Of a DNA stretch of 49,851 bases, positions 37,066 through 47,519 are shown one piece after another. The DNA comes from Komagataeibacter sp. FXV3. Its GTDB lineage: Bacteria; Pseudomonadota; Alphaproteobacteria; Acetobacterales; Acetobacteraceae. The stretch spans positions 1-49,851 of the forward strand of contig NZ_VWPI01000067.1 of assembly GCF_015155755.1 (NCBI RefSeq), in the 5' to 3' direction. Position 1 is the first letter of the stretch, and each line of letters begins with the position of its first letter. The notes under the pieces were generated by a model. It searched no databases. It was given only the letters and a program-made list of their open reading frames with translations, and was not told the DNA's origin. A program made the position numbers and the translations under genes.

Positions 37066-38318
37066 CTGTCAATCTCGCCAAATACCAGATCGAGCGACCC
37101 GATAATGGCCACGGCATCCGCCAGCATGTGCCGGCGCGACATCTCGTCGATTGCCTGGAGATGGGAAAAACCCGTGGGCCGGATCTTGCAGCGATACGGC
37201 CGGTTGCTGCCATCAGCCACCAGATACACCCCGAATTCCCCCTTGGGCGTTTCGGTCACGGTGTAGGTCGCACCCGGTGGTACGTGGTAGCCTTCGGTAA
37301 ACAGCTTGAAGTGATGGATCAGCGCTTCCATCGACCGCTTCATTTCGCGGCGCGGCGGGGGCGTGATCTTGTGGTCGCGTATCTTGACCGGGCCGGGGCG
37401 GATCTGTTCCAGGCACTGGTTGATGATCTTCACGCTCTCGCGCATTTCGGCGACGCGTATCAGGTAGCGATCATAACAGTCGCCCTGACGGCCCACGGGC
37501 ACGTTGAATTCAACCTTGTCGTAATTGTCGTAAGGCTGGCTGCGGCGCAGGTCCCATGGCACGCCCGATGCCCGCAGGCACGGGCCGCTGAAACCCCAGG
37601 CCAGCGCCTGTTCGGTGGTGAAAACACCGATGCCCACCGTGCGCTGTTTCCAGATGCGGTTACTGGTCAGCAGTGATTCAAGGTCATCAATCCATCTGGG
37701 GAAGGTCCGCGCCCAGTCGGCAATACGTTCCTCCAGTCCCGCAGGCAGATCGCGCGCCACGCCACCGGGGCGAACGTAATTGGCATGGAAGCGCGCGCCG
37801 GATGCGGCTTCATAGAACTCGATCAGCTTTTCGCGTTCCTCATATCCCCACAGCGCGGGTGTCAGCGCGCCGCAGTCCAGCCCGAAGGAGGTCAGGTTGA
37901 GGATATGGTTCAGGATGCGCGTGATCTCGGCAAACATGACCCGGATCCATTTGGCGCGTTCCGGGGCCTCGATATTCAGCAGCTTTTCCACCGCCAGCGC
38001 GAAGGCCTGCTCCTCACACATGGGCGAGACGTAATCGAGGCGGTCGAAATACGGCAGCGCCTTGGGATACGTCTTGTATTCGATCAGCTTTTCCGTGCCA
38101 CGATGCAGCAGGCCGACATGGGGAATGGCGCGGGCGACGACCTCGCCCTCCATTTCCAGAACCAGCCGCAACACACCGTGGGCGGAAGGATGCTGGGGAC
38201 CGAAGTTCAGCGCATGGGAATCAATTTCCACCACATGGCGCTTGACCTCACCATCATGGTCCTCCGGCAGCATGCTGTCGGGAATGTCCGTATCACTACG
38301 AAGGGTTACGTCGCTCAT
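37062..38318 (-). CDS. nuoD: NADH-quinone oxidoreductase subunit D
   Basis: A 418-residue 49-kDa-type subunit related to NiFe hydrogenase large subunits, forming the quinone pocket with NuoB. Signature parts are [18 protein letters not shown] (quinone-site His), [38 protein letters not shown] and [10 protein letters not shown]. NuoC and NuoD are separate genes, unlike the fused NuoCD of E. coli. Confidence 0.97.
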   Translation of the reverse strand: MSDVTLRSDTDIPDSMLPEDHDGEVKRHVVEIDSHALNFGPQHPSAHGVLRLVLEMEGEVVARAIPHVGLLHRGTEKLIEYKTYPKALPYFDRLDYVSPMCEEQAFALAVEKLLNIEAPERAKWIRVMFAEITRILNHILNLTSFGLDCGALTPALWGYEEREKLIEFYEAASGARFHANYVRPGGVARDLPAGLEERIADWARTFPRWIDDLESLLTSNRIWKQRTVGIGVFTTEQALAWGFSGPCLRASGVPWDLRRSQPYDNYDKVEFNVPVGRQGDCYDRYLIRVAEMRESVKIINQCLEQIRPGPVKIRDHKITPPPRREMKRSMEALIHHFKLFTEGYHVPPGATYTVTETPKGEFGVYLVADGSNRPYRCKIRPTGFSHLQAIDEMSRRHMLADAVAIIGSLDLVFGEIDR

Positions 38319-38325
38319 CTGTCGC

Positions 38326-38994
38326 CTATCCCTGTCGTTTCATGTCCTGGCGGTCGGCATGTGCCTTTTCATCGCCCGGCAGCGTCAGGATGCCTTCCCA
38401 TGGGGATTCGAAATCGAAATTGCGGAAATCCTGCACCAGGTCGACCGGCCCATAGACCACCTGACGGCGTTCCTCGTCGTAATGCAGTTCGACATAACCG
38501 GTCAGGGGGAAGTCCTTGCGCAGCGGATGCCCTTCAAACCCGTAATCGGTCAGGATGCGCCGCAGGTCGGGCTGATCGGTAAACAGCACGCCAAACAGGT
38601 CGTAGCATTCGCGTTCCCACCACGTGGCCGCGGGCCATAGCTGGTGGACTGATGGCACGGGCGATGTCTCGTCCGTTGTCACGATCACGCGGATGCGGTG
38701 GTTATGGGTAACCGACAGCAGGTTGTAGACCACATCAAACCGCTCGGCCCGTTCAGGAAAATCCACGCCGCATATGTCCATCACCTGCTGGCAGGCGTAA
38801 CGCGGGTCATCACGCAGCATGGTCATGAGTTCGAGCAGCCGATGGCGCGTGGCGCGCACCACCAGTTCACCCTTCTCGATCCCGGCGGACATGATGCCCG
38901 GCACGGCTGTGGACAGGCGGAAGGCAATGGCGCCCAGCGGGCCCGACACGGCGCGCGGCACGGCCACGGGGGGGATGCTTGCGGGATCAGCCAC
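38326..38994 (-). CDS. nuoC: NADH-quinone oxidoreductase subunit C
   Basis: A 222-residue 30-kDa-type subunit. The central part has [33 protein letters not shown], and the family signature [20 protein letters not shown] with [16 protein letters not shown]. The N-terminal Ala/Pro-rich 20 residues are variable. Its start overlaps the nuoB stop by eight bases. Confidence 0.96.
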   Translation of the reverse strand: MADPASIPPVAVPRAVSGPLGAIAFRLSTAVPGIMSAGIEKGELVVRATRHRLLELMTMLRDDPRYACQQVMDICGVDFPERAERFDVVYNLLSVTHNHRIRVIVTTDETSPVPSVHQLWPAATWWERECYDLFGVLFTDQPDLRRILTDYGFEGHPLRKDFPLTGYVELHYDEERRQVVYGPVDLVQDFRNFDFESPWEGILTLPGDEKAHADRQDMKRQG

Positions 38995-39568
38995 GGCGGA
39001 TTGTCCCTGTCCTGCGGATTTTCTTCTGCAGTTGCAGAATGCCGTAGATCAGCGCCTCCGCCGTGGGGGGACAGCCGGGCACGTACACATCCACCGGCAC
39101 GATACGGTCACAGCCCCGCACCACCGAATAGGAATAATGGTAATACCCGCCGCCATTGGCGCATGACCCCATGGAAATGACCCAGCGTGGCTCGGCCATC
39201 TGGTCGTAAACCCGGCGCAGGGCGGGCGCCATCTTGTTGGTCAGCGTGCCCGCCACGATCATCACGTCCGACTGGCGTGGCGATCCGCGCGGGATGATGC
39301 CCATGCGGTCCAGATCATAGCGCGGCATGTAGGCGTGGATCATTTCCACCGCACAGCATGCCAGCCCGAAGGACATGGGCCACAGGCTGCCGGTCCGGCC
39401 CCAGTTCACCAGCTTGTCCAGGCTTGCGACCACAAAACCCTTTTCGGTGATTTCACCGGTAATGCCCTTGATCACCGCGTCCTGCTGCGGCCCCGGCGGC
39501 AGCATTTCCCGGTTCCATGCAATACTGTCGGCAGGCCGGTCCGGCCCGGATGTATCGTTGCTACCCAT
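38987..39568 (-). CDS. nuoB: NADH-quinone oxidoreductase subunit B
   Basis: A 193-residue PSST-type subunit holding the terminal 4Fe-4S cluster N2. Ligands are the tandem Cys71-Cys72 (GLACCAVEM), Cys136 (MGSCANGGG) and Cys166 (VPGCPP). It has a strong GGAGG Shine-Dalgarno and begins 24 bases after the nuoA stop. Confidence 0.97.
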   Translation of the reverse strand: MGSNDTSGPDRPADSIAWNREMLPPGPQQDAVIKGITGEITEKGFVVASLDKLVNWGRTGSLWPMSFGLACCAVEMIHAYMPRYDLDRMGIIPRGSPRQSDVMIVAGTLTNKMAPALRRVYDQMAEPRWVISMGSCANGGGYYHYSYSVVRGCDRIVPVDVYVPGCPPTAEALIYGILQLQKKIRRTGTIRRG

Positions 39569-39592
39569 TGGCGCGCCTCCCCCTTGTCATGC

Positions 39593-39958
39593 TCAATCCC
39601 AGTCCAGCGCGCCCTTGCTCCATTCATAAATGAAGCCGACCACCAGAATGCCCAGGAAGCCCATCATGGACGCGAAACCGAACCACCCGATCCGTGACAG
39701 ACTGACCGCCCACGGGAACAGGAACGCGACCTCCAGATCGAAAATGATGAACAGGATCGCCACCAGGTAGAACCGCACGTCAAAACGATGACGTGCATTA
39801 TCAAATGCCTCGAAACCACATTCGTATGCGGACGTTTTCTCGGCATAGGGTTTCTGGTGGCCAAACAGCAGTGAACTGCCAAGCATCGCGCCTGCGATCA
39901 CCACCGCAATGCACCCGAATATGAGTACGGGCAAATAATCAGCGATAACGGAATGCAT
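39593..39958 (-). CDS. nuoA: NADH-quinone oxidoreductase subunit A
   Basis: A 121-residue, three-helix membrane subunit, first gene of the operon. The start [15 protein letters not shown] is chosen over a TTG five codons earlier. The conserved loop [23 protein letters not shown] carries the Cys and acidic residues of the quinone-site loop, followed by [16 protein letters not shown]. The 228 bases upstream must hold the operon promoter; no clear hexamers could be assigned. Confidence 0.95.
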   Translation of the reverse strand: MHSVIADYLPVLIFGCIAVVIAGAMLGSSLLFGHQKPYAEKTSAYECGFEAFDNARHRFDVRFYLVAILFIIFDLEVAFLFPWAVSLSRIGWFGFASMMGFLGILVVGFIYEWSKGALDWD

Positions 39959-40185
39959 CTTCCGTGTTCCCAACCTGTTAATGCGCCATCGGCTGTCTTG
40001 ATCGACTTATGTATGGCTTCGGGGATGCTAGACCCAACATGCTGGGGGGAACAGTTACTTAACCGTGTTCTTGGGTGAACATTACTGTGAGGATGTATAC
40101 CGGACCATTTCCGTCAATATTACGTGACCGTTACTTATATGGCACGAATTATTGTTTTCATTTTCCCGTGTAAAAATATGGGCAC

Positions 40186-40216
40186 AAAAAAACGCCAGTG
40201 CGGCTGCATCTGGCGT
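40186..40216 (-). terminator. Rho-independent terminator of the tRNA-Val/tRNA-Asp transcript
   Basis: ACGCCAG (40192-40198) pairs with CTGGCGT (40210-40216), and the minus strand continues into a T-run (40192-40186). It lies 29 bases beyond the tRNA-Asp 3' end. Confidence 0.85.
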
Positions 40217-40245
40217 GGTACGGAAACATATGGATTGTGCCGTAA

Positions 40246-40322
<77 letters not shown>

Positions 40323-40361
40323 GTGGTGCATATCCCTGCTTATATAAAAGCATGGGAAATA

Positions 40362-40436
40362 TGGTGGGCGATGACGGGATCGAACCGCCGACCCTCTCGG
40401 TGTAAACGAGATGCTCTACCGCTAAGCTAATCGCCC
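40362..40436 (-). tRNA. tRNA-Val (anticodon UAC)
   Basis: On the minus strand the acceptor GGGCGAT pairs with ATCGCCC, with discriminator A and encoded CCA. The anticodon loop TTTACAC gives UAC. D-arm and T-arm (GGTTCGATC) are standard. Confidence 0.96.
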
Positions 40437-40457
40437 GCGACCCTACTAAGCGATTGC

Positions 40458-40500
40458 AAAAAAAGGGGCAACCCAAAAAATGGATTGCCCCTTCTTTTTT
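40458..40500 (-). terminator. Rho-independent terminator of the HU gene
   Basis: GGGGCAACCCA (40465-40475) pairs, with one mismatch, to TGGATTGCCCC (40481-40491). The minus strand continues into seven T residues (40464-40458). The plus strand also has a T-run, so the signal could work in both directions. It lies 30 bases after the HU stop. Confidence 0.9.
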
Positions 40501-40520
40501 TCCTGAAAAAACAGTCAGCC

Positions 40521-40808
40521 TTACTTGCTGACAGCTTCCTTCAGGTTCTTGCCCGGCTTGAAACGCACGGACGTGGAAGCCGGAATGTCCAGCGGCTCAC
40601 CCGTGCGGGGGTTGCGCCCCTTGGCCGCCTTGCGGGTGGCGGTCACGAACGTACCAAAACCAACCAGACGGACTTCCTGCTTGCTTGCAAGCGCCTTTTC
40701 GATCGCACCGAAAACCGCATCAACCACTTCGCCAGCCTTTGCCTTGGCCAGATCGGCTTCCTCGGCTACCGCAGCGACGAGTTCCTGCTTGTTAAGTGGC
40801 TTCTCCAT
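40521..40808 (-). CDS. hup: DNA-binding protein HU
   Basis: A 95-residue histone-like protein that bends and compacts DNA. It begins MEKPLNKQELVAAVAEEA. VRLVGFGTFVTATRKA, followed by GRNPRTGEPLDIPASTSVRFKPGK, is the beta-arm with the conserved RNPRTG and the intercalating Pro. It has its own AAAGG Shine-Dalgarno and strong terminator and lies directly downstream of lon, as in many proteobacteria. Confidence 0.96.
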   Translation of the reverse strand: MEKPLNKQELVAAVAEEADLAKAKAGEVVDAVFGAIEKALASKQEVRLVGFGTFVTATRKAAKGRNPRTGEPLDIPASTSVRFKPGKNLKEAVSK

Positions 40809-40980
40809 TTTACGCCTTTCTTTGTACTGTGCGCCTACGCAATCATTTAAAAGTCGCGCCGCATTTCTGCACGCACTATGCCGCTGTTTTTTCTCACGTC
40901 AACCGACAGAATTCGGGGAACGACAGAGAAAATCCGTCATTCCCCTCCATCATGACAATTTTGCGACCACGCAACCCTGC

Positions 40981-43470
40981 TTAATGCGTCAATGCAGGGG
41001 TAGCCGTGCCTTCCTTGGTGCCCGATGCCACCGGTTCCGTCCATTCGATCGGCTCCGGCTTGTGCACCAGCGCCTGCCCGATCACCTCATCCACATGCGA
41101 GACCGGCAGTATGGTCATGGCACTGGTCACGACTTCTGGAATGTCCACCAGGTCCTTCTCGTTGTCCTTGGGAATGAAGATGGTGGTCAGCCCCGCACGA
41201 TGGGCCGCCAGCAGCTTTTCCTTAAGCCCGCCAATGGGCAGGACACGACCACGCAGCGTGATTTCGCCCGTCATGCCCACATCGCGACGCACCGGGATAC
41301 CCGTCATCACGCTGACGATGGATGTCGCCATGGCAATACCGGCGGACGGACCGTCCTTGGGCGTGGCCCCTTCGGGCACATGCACGTGCAGGTCACGCTT
41401 TTCAAACAGATCCGGGCTGATACCGAACGTCACGGCGCGGCTGCGGACATAGGACAGGGCGGCGGCGACACTTTCCTTCATCACATCGCCCAGCTTGCCG
41501 GTCAGCTTGATGTTGCCCTTACCGGGCACCATCACACTTTCGATGGTCAGGATTTCCCCACCCACCTCGGTCCATGCCAGCCCGGTCACGACTCCGACCA
41601 TGTCTTCCGACTCGGTCTCGCCATGGCGGAAGCGTTTCACGCCAGCATATTTTTCAAGGTTATCGGCCGTGATCGCCACGGTCTTGGCCTTGCCCGTCAC
41701 GATTTCGGTCACGGCCTTGCGTGCCAGGGTCGCGATTTCACGTTCCAGGTTACGCACGCCCGCTTCACGCGTGTAACTGCGGATCAGTTCGCGCAGTGCA
41801 TCATCCGACACCGACCATTCGCCCGGCTTCAGGTTGTTCGCCTCCGTCTGCTTGGACAGCAGGTGGCGCTTGGCGATCTCGACCTTCTCGTCTTCCGTGT
41901 AACCGGACAGACGGATGATCTCCATGCGGTCCAGCAGTGGCTGGGGCATGTTCAGGCTGTTGGCCGTGGTGATGAACATCACATCCGACAGGTCGTAATC
42001 GACTTCCAGATAGTGATCGCCAAAGGTCGAATTCTGCTCCGGATCCAGCACCTCAAGCAGCGCGGAGGACGGATCGCCACGCCAGTCCGCACCCAGCTTG
42101 TCGATTTCATCCAGCAGGAACAGCGGATTCGAAGTCTTGGCCTTCTTCATTCCCTGAATGATCTTGCCCGGCATGGAACCGATATAGGTCCGGCGATGAC
42201 CACGGATCTCGGCCTCGTCACGCATGCCACCCAGCGACATGCGGACGTACTGCCGCCCTGTCGCCTTCGCGATGGATTTGGCCAGCGAGGTCTTGCCCAC
42301 GCCCGGCGGTCCCACCAGGCACAGGATCGGCCCCTTCAGCTTCTGCGCGCGACTCTGCACCGCCAGATATTCGATGATGCGTTCCTTGACCTTCTCCAGA
42401 CCGTAATGGTCGGTATCGAGAACCTTCTGGGCCTCGGACAGGTCATGGCGCACCTTGGAACGCTTCTTCCATGGAATGCCAAGGATCCAGTCGAGGTAGT
42501 TGCGCACCACCGTCGATTCGGCAGACATCGGGCTCATGCTCCGCAGCTTTTTCAGCTCGGCCACCGCCTTTTCGCGCGCTTCCTTGCTCAGCTTGGTCTT
42601 GGCGATCTTTTCCTCAAGCTCGGCGGTCTCGTCCTTGCCGTCCTCGCCTTCACCCAGTTCCTTCTGGATCGCCTTCAGCTGCTCGTTCAGGTAGTACTCG
42701 CGCTGTGTCTTTTCCATCTGCCGCTTCACGCGGTTGCGGATGCGCTTTTCCACCTGCAGCACGCCGATTTCGGCTTCCATATGCGCGAAAACCCGTTCCA
42801 GACGCGCATTCACGTCCTGAATTTCGAGGATTTCCTGCTTTTCGGGAATCTTCAGGTTCAGATGGCTGGCAATGGTATCCGCCAGCTTCGACAGGTCATC
42901 AATCTGGTTGAGGGAGACCAGCACCTCTGGCGCGATCTTCTTGTTCAGCTTGATGTACTGCTCGAACAGGCCAATCAGCGTGCGACCAATGGCCTCGGCT
43001 TCCTTGCCGTCGGTTTCCTGTTCCGGCACGTCCTCGATCTCGGCCTCGAAATGGCCATCGACCTCATGCAGGGCGGTGATGTGGGCGCGACGTCCCCCTT
43101 CGACCAGCACCTTCACCGTGCCATCGGGTAGCTTGAGCAGTTGCAGGATGGTGGACACGGTGCCGTAGCGATAGATATCGTCTGGCGTCGGGTCATCCTG
43201 TGCCGCGTTCTTCTGCGCGACCAGCAGGATCTGCTTGTCGCTGCGCGTCACCGCTTCCAGCGCCCGCACTGATTTTTCGCGTCCCACGAACAGCGGCACG
43301 ATCATGTGCGGGAAAACGACAATATCCCGCAGCGGCAGCACCGCAATCGTATCATGTGCGCTGGTCGTTTCTTCCGTCTCACGCTGGGCGGGGGGCGGAT
43401 TGGCTACCATGTTGTTGTCCGTCGTTTCCGTCCCGTCGGGGACGGGATTCAGCCTGTCAGTTTCAGACAT
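40981..43470 (-). CDS. lon: ATP-dependent protease Lon
   Basis: An 829-residue cytoplasmic AAA+ protease. The start [13 protein letters not shown] has an AGGAGG Shine-Dalgarno. The LAN substrate domain ([20 protein letters not shown]) is followed by a coiled-coil part, the AAA+ domain (Walker [10 protein letters not shown] near 388; [10 protein letters not shown]) and a serine-lysine protease domain ([11 protein letters not shown], Ser near 708; [14 protein letters not shown], Lys near 750). It ends in an Ala/Thr-rich tail. It degrades damaged and short-lived regulatory proteins. Confidence 0.97.
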   Translation of the reverse strand: MSETDRLNPVPDGTETTDNNMVANPPPAQRETEETTSAHDTIAVLPLRDIVVFPHMIVPLFVGREKSVRALEAVTRSDKQILLVAQKNAAQDDPTPDDIYRYGTVSTILQLLKLPDGTVKVLVEGGRRAHITALHEVDGHFEAEIEDVPEQETDGKEAEAIGRTLIGLFEQYIKLNKKIAPEVLVSLNQIDDLSKLADTIASHLNLKIPEKQEILEIQDVNARLERVFAHMEAEIGVLQVEKRIRNRVKRQMEKTQREYYLNEQLKAIQKELGEGEDGKDETAELEEKIAKTKLSKEAREKAVAELKKLRSMSPMSAESTVVRNYLDWILGIPWKKRSKVRHDLSEAQKVLDTDHYGLEKVKERIIEYLAVQSRAQKLKGPILCLVGPPGVGKTSLAKSIAKATGRQYVRMSLGGMRDEAEIRGHRRTYIGSMPGKIIQGMKKAKTSNPLFLLDEIDKLGADWRGDPSSALLEVLDPEQNSTFGDHYLEVDYDLSDVMFITTANSLNMPQPLLDRMEIIRLSGYTEDEKVEIAKRHLLSKQTEANNLKPGEWSVSDDALRELIRSYTREAGVRNLEREIATLARKAVTEIVTGKAKTVAITADNLEKYAGVKRFRHGETESEDMVGVVTGLAWTEVGGEILTIESVMVPGKGNIKLTGKLGDVMKESVAAALSYVRSRAVTFGISPDLFEKRDLHVHVPEGATPKDGPSAGIAMATSIVSVMTGIPVRRDVGMTGEITLRGRVLPIGGLKEKLLAAHRAGLTTIFIPKDNEKDLVDIPEVVTSAMTILPVSHVDEVIGQALVHKPEPIEWTEPVASGTKEGTATPALTH

Positions 43471-43631
43471 GTTATTTTTTGACCTCCTGATGGACGATCC
43501 CGGACGGGCACCCAAACATTGCGGCCTGCCCATCCGTTGCGCCGCATATGCGACAACTTCACTTCATGTTGTCACGACGCGCCATCACCACAAGTCCGGC
43601 GATGGCATTTCGGCGTAAACCGGCCCTGCCG

Positions 43632-44891
43632 TCAGGCAGACTGTTCGGCCGGCTGGTTCTTCCCATACACATAGACAGGCTGTGCCTTGCCTTCGGCCAC
43701 TTCCTTGTTGACCACGACTTCCTCGACGTTCTTCAGGCCGGGCAGTTCGAACATGGTCGACAGCAGGATGCTTTCCAGAATGGCGCGCAGGCCACGCGCA
43801 CCGGTCCGCCGCGCAATGGCGCGCTGGGCCACCTGGCGCAATGCGTCCTCGGTAAAGGTAAGCTGCACGTCTTCCATCTGGAACAGGCGGGCATACTGCT
43901 TGACCAGCGCGTTCTTGGGCTTGGTCAGGATCTCGATCAGGGCAGCCTCATCAAGGTCCTCAAGCGTCGCAACCACGGGCAGACGACCGATGAATTCAGG
44001 TATCAGGCCGAATTTCAGCAGGTCCTCAGGCTCCACGTCACGCAGCACCGCGCCCATGCGACGTTCGTCAGGGGACTGCACATCGGCGCCGAAGCCGATG
44101 CCCGAACCCTTGCCACGCGCGCTGATGATCTTGTCCAGCCCCGCGAACGCGCCACCGCAGATGAACAGCATGTTGGTGGTGTCGACCTGCAGGAATTCCT
44201 GCTGCGGGTGCTTGCGTCCGCCCTGCGGCGGCACGGAAGCGACGGTGCCTTCCATGATCTTCAGCAGCGCCTGCTGCACGCCTTCACCGCTGACATCGCG
44301 GGTAATCGAAGGGTTGTCCGACTTGCGCGAGATCTTGTCGATCTCATCGATATAGACGATGCCGCGCTGTGCCTTTTCCACGTTGTAATCCGCCGCCTGC
44401 AGCAGCTTGAGGATGATGTTCTCCACATCCTCACCCACGTAACCGGCTTCGGTCAGGGTCGTGGCGTCGGCCATGGTGAAGGGCACGTCAAGAATGCGGG
44501 CCAGCGTCTGCGCCAGCAGCGTCTTGCCCGAACCCGTCGGCCCGATCAGCATGATGTTGGACTTCGCAATCTCGACATCATTGTTCTTCTGGGCATGGGC
44601 CAAGCGTTTGTAGTGGTTATGCACCGCAACCGACAGCACCTTTTTCGCGTGGCCCTGCCCGATGACATAATCATCCAGAATCTTGCAGATTTCCCGTGGT
44701 GTCGGCACGCCATCGCGTGATTTGACCAGATGCGTCTTGTGTTCCTCACGGATGATATCCATGCACAATTCGACGCATTCATCGCAAATGAACACGGTGG
44801 GACCGGCGATCAGTTTGCGGACCTCGTGCTGCGACTTGCCACAGAACGAGCAGTAAAGCGTATTTTTGGAATCGCCGGATTTGTTATTCAT
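43632..44891 (-). CDS. clpX: ATP-dependent Clp protease ATP-binding subunit ClpX
   Basis: A 419-residue AAA+ unfoldase. The N-terminal zinc-binding domain has [11 protein letters not shown] and [10 protein letters not shown]. The AAA+ module has Walker [20 protein letters not shown] and the pore loop region; the IGF-type ClpP-binding loop reads [10 protein letters not shown]. The start [10 protein letters not shown] has a GGAG Shine-Dalgarno. It lies 131 bases after clpP on the same strand and feeds substrates to ClpP. Confidence 0.97.
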   Translation of the reverse strand: MNNKSGDSKNTLYCSFCGKSQHEVRKLIAGPTVFICDECVELCMDIIREEHKTHLVKSRDGVPTPREICKILDDYVIGQGHAKKVLSVAVHNHYKRLAHAQKNNDVEIAKSNIMLIGPTGSGKTLLAQTLARILDVPFTMADATTLTEAGYVGEDVENIILKLLQAADYNVEKAQRGIVYIDEIDKISRKSDNPSITRDVSGEGVQQALLKIMEGTVASVPPQGGRKHPQQEFLQVDTTNMLFICGGAFAGLDKIISARGKGSGIGFGADVQSPDERRMGAVLRDVEPEDLLKFGLIPEFIGRLPVVATLEDLDEAALIEILTKPKNALVKQYARLFQMEDVQLTFTEDALRQVAQRAIARRTGARGLRAILESILLSTMFELPGLKNVEEVVVNKEVAEGKAQPVYVYGKNQPAEQSA

Positions 44892-45022
44892 AACCGCTCC
44901 TATTCCCACGCGGGGGAACTTCTCCATACCTTGCGACCGGGCCACGGGGGCACGGCACGCCGCAGGTGATTTTCACCCACAGGGGCAGGAAGCGCACCTG
45001 CGCGCGCGCTTCCTTGTGCAGA

Positions 45023-45664
45023 TTACTCCGCAGGTTTTGATGCAACGTTACGACGGACCACTTCATCGACAATACCGAATGCCTGCGCTTCTTCCGCCGA
45101 CATGTAGCTGTCGCGTTCCAGCTTCTGCTCGATTTCCTCAAGCGTGCGGCCGGTATGCTCCTTGTAGATCTCGTTCAGGCGCTTGCGGATGGTCAGGATT
45201 TCCTGTGCCTGGATCTCGATATCGCTGGCCTGTCCCTGCGCGCCGCCCGAAGGCTGGTGCACCATGACGCGGGAATTCGGCAGGGCGAATCGCCGTCCCT
45301 TTTCCCCACCGGCCAGCAGCAGCGACCCCATGGACGCCGCCTGCCCGATGCACACCGTGCTGACGGGGCAGCGGATGTACTGCATGGTGTCGTAAATCGC
45401 CAGTCCCGCCGACACCACGCCGCCGGGGCTGTTGATGTAGAACGAGATTTCCTTGCTCGGGTTCACGCTTTCCAGATAAAGCAGCTGCGCCGACACAAGG
45501 GCGGAAACCTGATCATAGACCGGTCCGGTCAGAAAGATGATCCGTTCCTGCAGAAGGCGGGAATAGATGTCGAATGCCCGTTCCCCGCGGGAGGTCTGCT
45601 CCACCACCATGGGCACCAGAGCGTTATTGAAGATCTCTACGGGATCCCGATCCCTCATAGCCAT
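45023..45664 (-). CDS. clpP: ATP-dependent Clp protease proteolytic subunit ClpP
   Basis: A 213-residue serine protease that forms a double heptameric ring. The catalytic triad is visible: Ser111 ([14 protein letters not shown]), His136 ([10 protein letters not shown]) and Asp185 ([12 protein letters not shown]). [19 protein letters not shown] is the oxyanion-side segment. Starts at residue 1 or 3 are both possible. Confidence 0.97.
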   Translation of the reverse strand: MAMRDRDPVEIFNNALVPMVVEQTSRGERAFDIYSRLLQERIIFLTGPVYDQVSALVSAQLLYLESVNPSKEISFYINSPGGVVSAGLAIYDTMQYIRCPVSTVCIGQAASMGSLLLAGGEKGRRFALPNSRVMVHQPSGGAQGQASDIEIQAQEILTIRKRLNEIYKEHTGRTLEEIEQKLERDSYMSAEEAQAFGIVDEVVRRNVASKPAE

Positions 45665-45864
45665 ATTCCCGTCCTGAAAAGCAAGGATCCGCCCTGCGCG
45701 CGATCACCGGCAAGAGATGCGCGGACAACGCGGACGCAGCCGGACCCTTCCCGGTTACTTATGACAAAATAGAGACAAACACGCCAGATACCACCCCACC
45801 CCTGTCATTTTGCCATGAACGGGGGTGACAAACTGTGCGTATTCACCTGTCCGCAAACACATAC

Positions 45865-45892
45865 GGCGCACGGAAGTCCCCTTCCGCGCGCC
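45865..45892 (-). terminator. Hairpin after tig, probable terminator
   Basis: GGCGCACGGAAG (45865-45876) and CTTCCGCGCGCC (45881-45892) form a 12-base-pair stem with one wobble pair and a four-base loop. It lies 30 bases after the tig stop. Only a weak T-tract follows on the minus strand, so termination may be partial. The rest of 45665-45921 shows nothing recognisable. Confidence 0.55.
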
Positions 45893-45921
45893 GCATGCGC
45901 CACCTATGCCGCGAAAGCGGA

Positions 45922-47259
45922 TCAGACGTCAGCTTCCGGCATTTCAGCCAGTTCTTCCGGCGTCACTTCCTTGTCCTCGACCTTCGCAAGCTCGACGATA
46001 TAGTCGATGACCTTGTTTTCGAAGATCGGGCCACGCAGGCCGTCAACGGCCTGCGGGTTCTTGGAGAAATACTCGAACACGGCCTGTTCCTGACCGGGGT
46101 AGCGCGCGGCTTCGGCGCGCACCGCATGCACGATTTCTTCCTGCGTCACGGTGATGTTGTTCACACGACCGATTTCCGCCAGCAGAAGACCCAGCTTCAC
46201 GCGGCGTTCGGCAATCTTGCGATAGTCGGCGCGCAGCGTGTCCTCGTCCTTGTCCTTGTCTTCCTCATCCAGGCGACCGGCCTTGCGGTCTTCCTCGATG
46301 CGGTTCCAGATCTGGGTGAACTCGGCATCGACCATGCCCGGAGGGGCTTCGAAATCGGTCTTTTCCGCCAGCTTGTCCAGCAGTTCACGCTTCAGGCGCA
46401 GGCGGGACAGCTGTTCGTATTCCTGACCAACCTGCTTGGAGATCAGTTCACGCACCTGCTCCAGCCCGTCGAAGCCAAGCTTCTTGGCCAGTTCGTCATC
46501 AATCTTGGCCTCGACCGGACGGCGGAGTTCCTTGAGCTTGATGTCGAAGCTGGCTTCCTTGCCCGCCAGGTGTTCCGCGCCGTAATCGGCGGGGAAGGTC
46601 ACGGTGATCACCTTTTCGTCACCGACCTTCATGCCCTCGATCTGCTCGGCAAAGCCGGGGATGAAGCCTGCGCCACCCAGTTCGACGCTGACATCATCAG
46701 CGGAACCGCCTTCGAACGCCGTACCGTCGATCTTGCCCACGAAGTCAACCACGGCCACGTCGCCATTGGCGGCGGGGCGATCTTCCTCGACCTTTTCGAA
46801 CTCACGCTGGCGGCTGGCGATTTCCGTCAGGGCCTTGTCCACGGTCTCGGCGTTCACTTCGGACTTGAGACGCACGAGCGACAGGTCCGACAGGTCGGGG
46901 ATGGTGATTTCGGGCAGGACCTCGAACTCGACCGTGAACTTCAGGTCTTCCTTGCTGCCCGGCTCGCTGCCGGAAACCAGGTCAACCTTGGGCTGCATGG
47001 CCGGGCGCAGGCCGCGCTCATCCAGCAGGGTGCGGGTCGCGTCGCTTACAACCTGCTCCAGGACCTCGCCCTGAACAGATTCACCAAAACGCTGCTGCAG
47101 GATGCTCATCGGCACCTTTCCGGGGCGGAAGCCCGGCAGCTTCATGGACTGTCCAACTTCTTTCAGGCGCGCGGTGCGCTTGCTCTCGATTTCCGTGGCA
47201 GGCACCGTAACGGTAAACCCGCGCTTCAGGCCATCGGAAAGCGTTTCAGTAACCTGCAT
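45922..47259 (-). CDS. tig: Trigger factor, ribosome-associated chaperone
   Basis: A 445-residue peptidyl-prolyl isomerase/chaperone that receives nascent chains at the ribosome exit. The start MQVTETLSDGLKR is the conserved family N-terminus; an ATG four codons earlier (47271) is possible but is too close to the GAGAGG ribosome site. The ribosome-docking loop is PGFRPGKVPM, the FKBP-like domain contains VVDFVGKIDGTAFEGGSA and the C-terminal domain is helical and acidic. It heads the tig-clpP-clpX-lon-hup cluster. Confidence 0.95.
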   Translation of the reverse strand: MQVTETLSDGLKRGFTVTVPATEIESKRTARLKEVGQSMKLPGFRPGKVPMSILQQRFGESVQGEVLEQVVSDATRTLLDERGLRPAMQPKVDLVSGSEPGSKEDLKFTVEFEVLPEITIPDLSDLSLVRLKSEVNAETVDKALTEIASRQREFEKVEEDRPAANGDVAVVDFVGKIDGTAFEGGSADDVSVELGGAGFIPGFAEQIEGMKVGDEKVITVTFPADYGAEHLAGKEASFDIKLKELRRPVEAKIDDELAKKLGFDGLEQVRELISKQVGQEYEQLSRLRLKRELLDKLAEKTDFEAPPGMVDAEFTQIWNRIEEDRKAGRLDEEDKDKDEDTLRADYRKIAERRVKLGLLLAEIGRVNNITVTQEEIVHAVRAEAARYPGQEQAVFEYFSKNPQAVDGLRGPIFENKVIDYIVELAKVEDKEVTPEELAEMPEADV

Positions 47260-47354
47260 CTGCCAGGCCATCCTCTCGGTCAGAACGTGTCAAAGAACGC
47301 AATAGGCCGGTCAGGCCACCACGTCTGCTCGCATAACGCGACTTGCCGGGATCT

Positions 47355-47439
<85 letters not shown>

Positions 47440-47519
47440 ACTGTGCCCAGGCTGTAAGCGCGGGGCTTTAGCGCACCATTGGCCATGGGGCAATATCCCA
47501 CGCGGCCCGAATGGCGTTT

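Noticed and set aside
40525-43131. An 868-residue open frame opposite hup and lon
   Set aside because: It spans two well-identified minus-strand genes and the gap between them, with no ribosome site or recognisable domain; a compositional shadow.
43540-43600. A heat-shock sigma-32 promoter in front of lon
   Set aside because: CTTG-like and CAT-like fragments exist near an inverted GACAAC/GTTGTC pair, but the spacing and -10 match are too poor to call.
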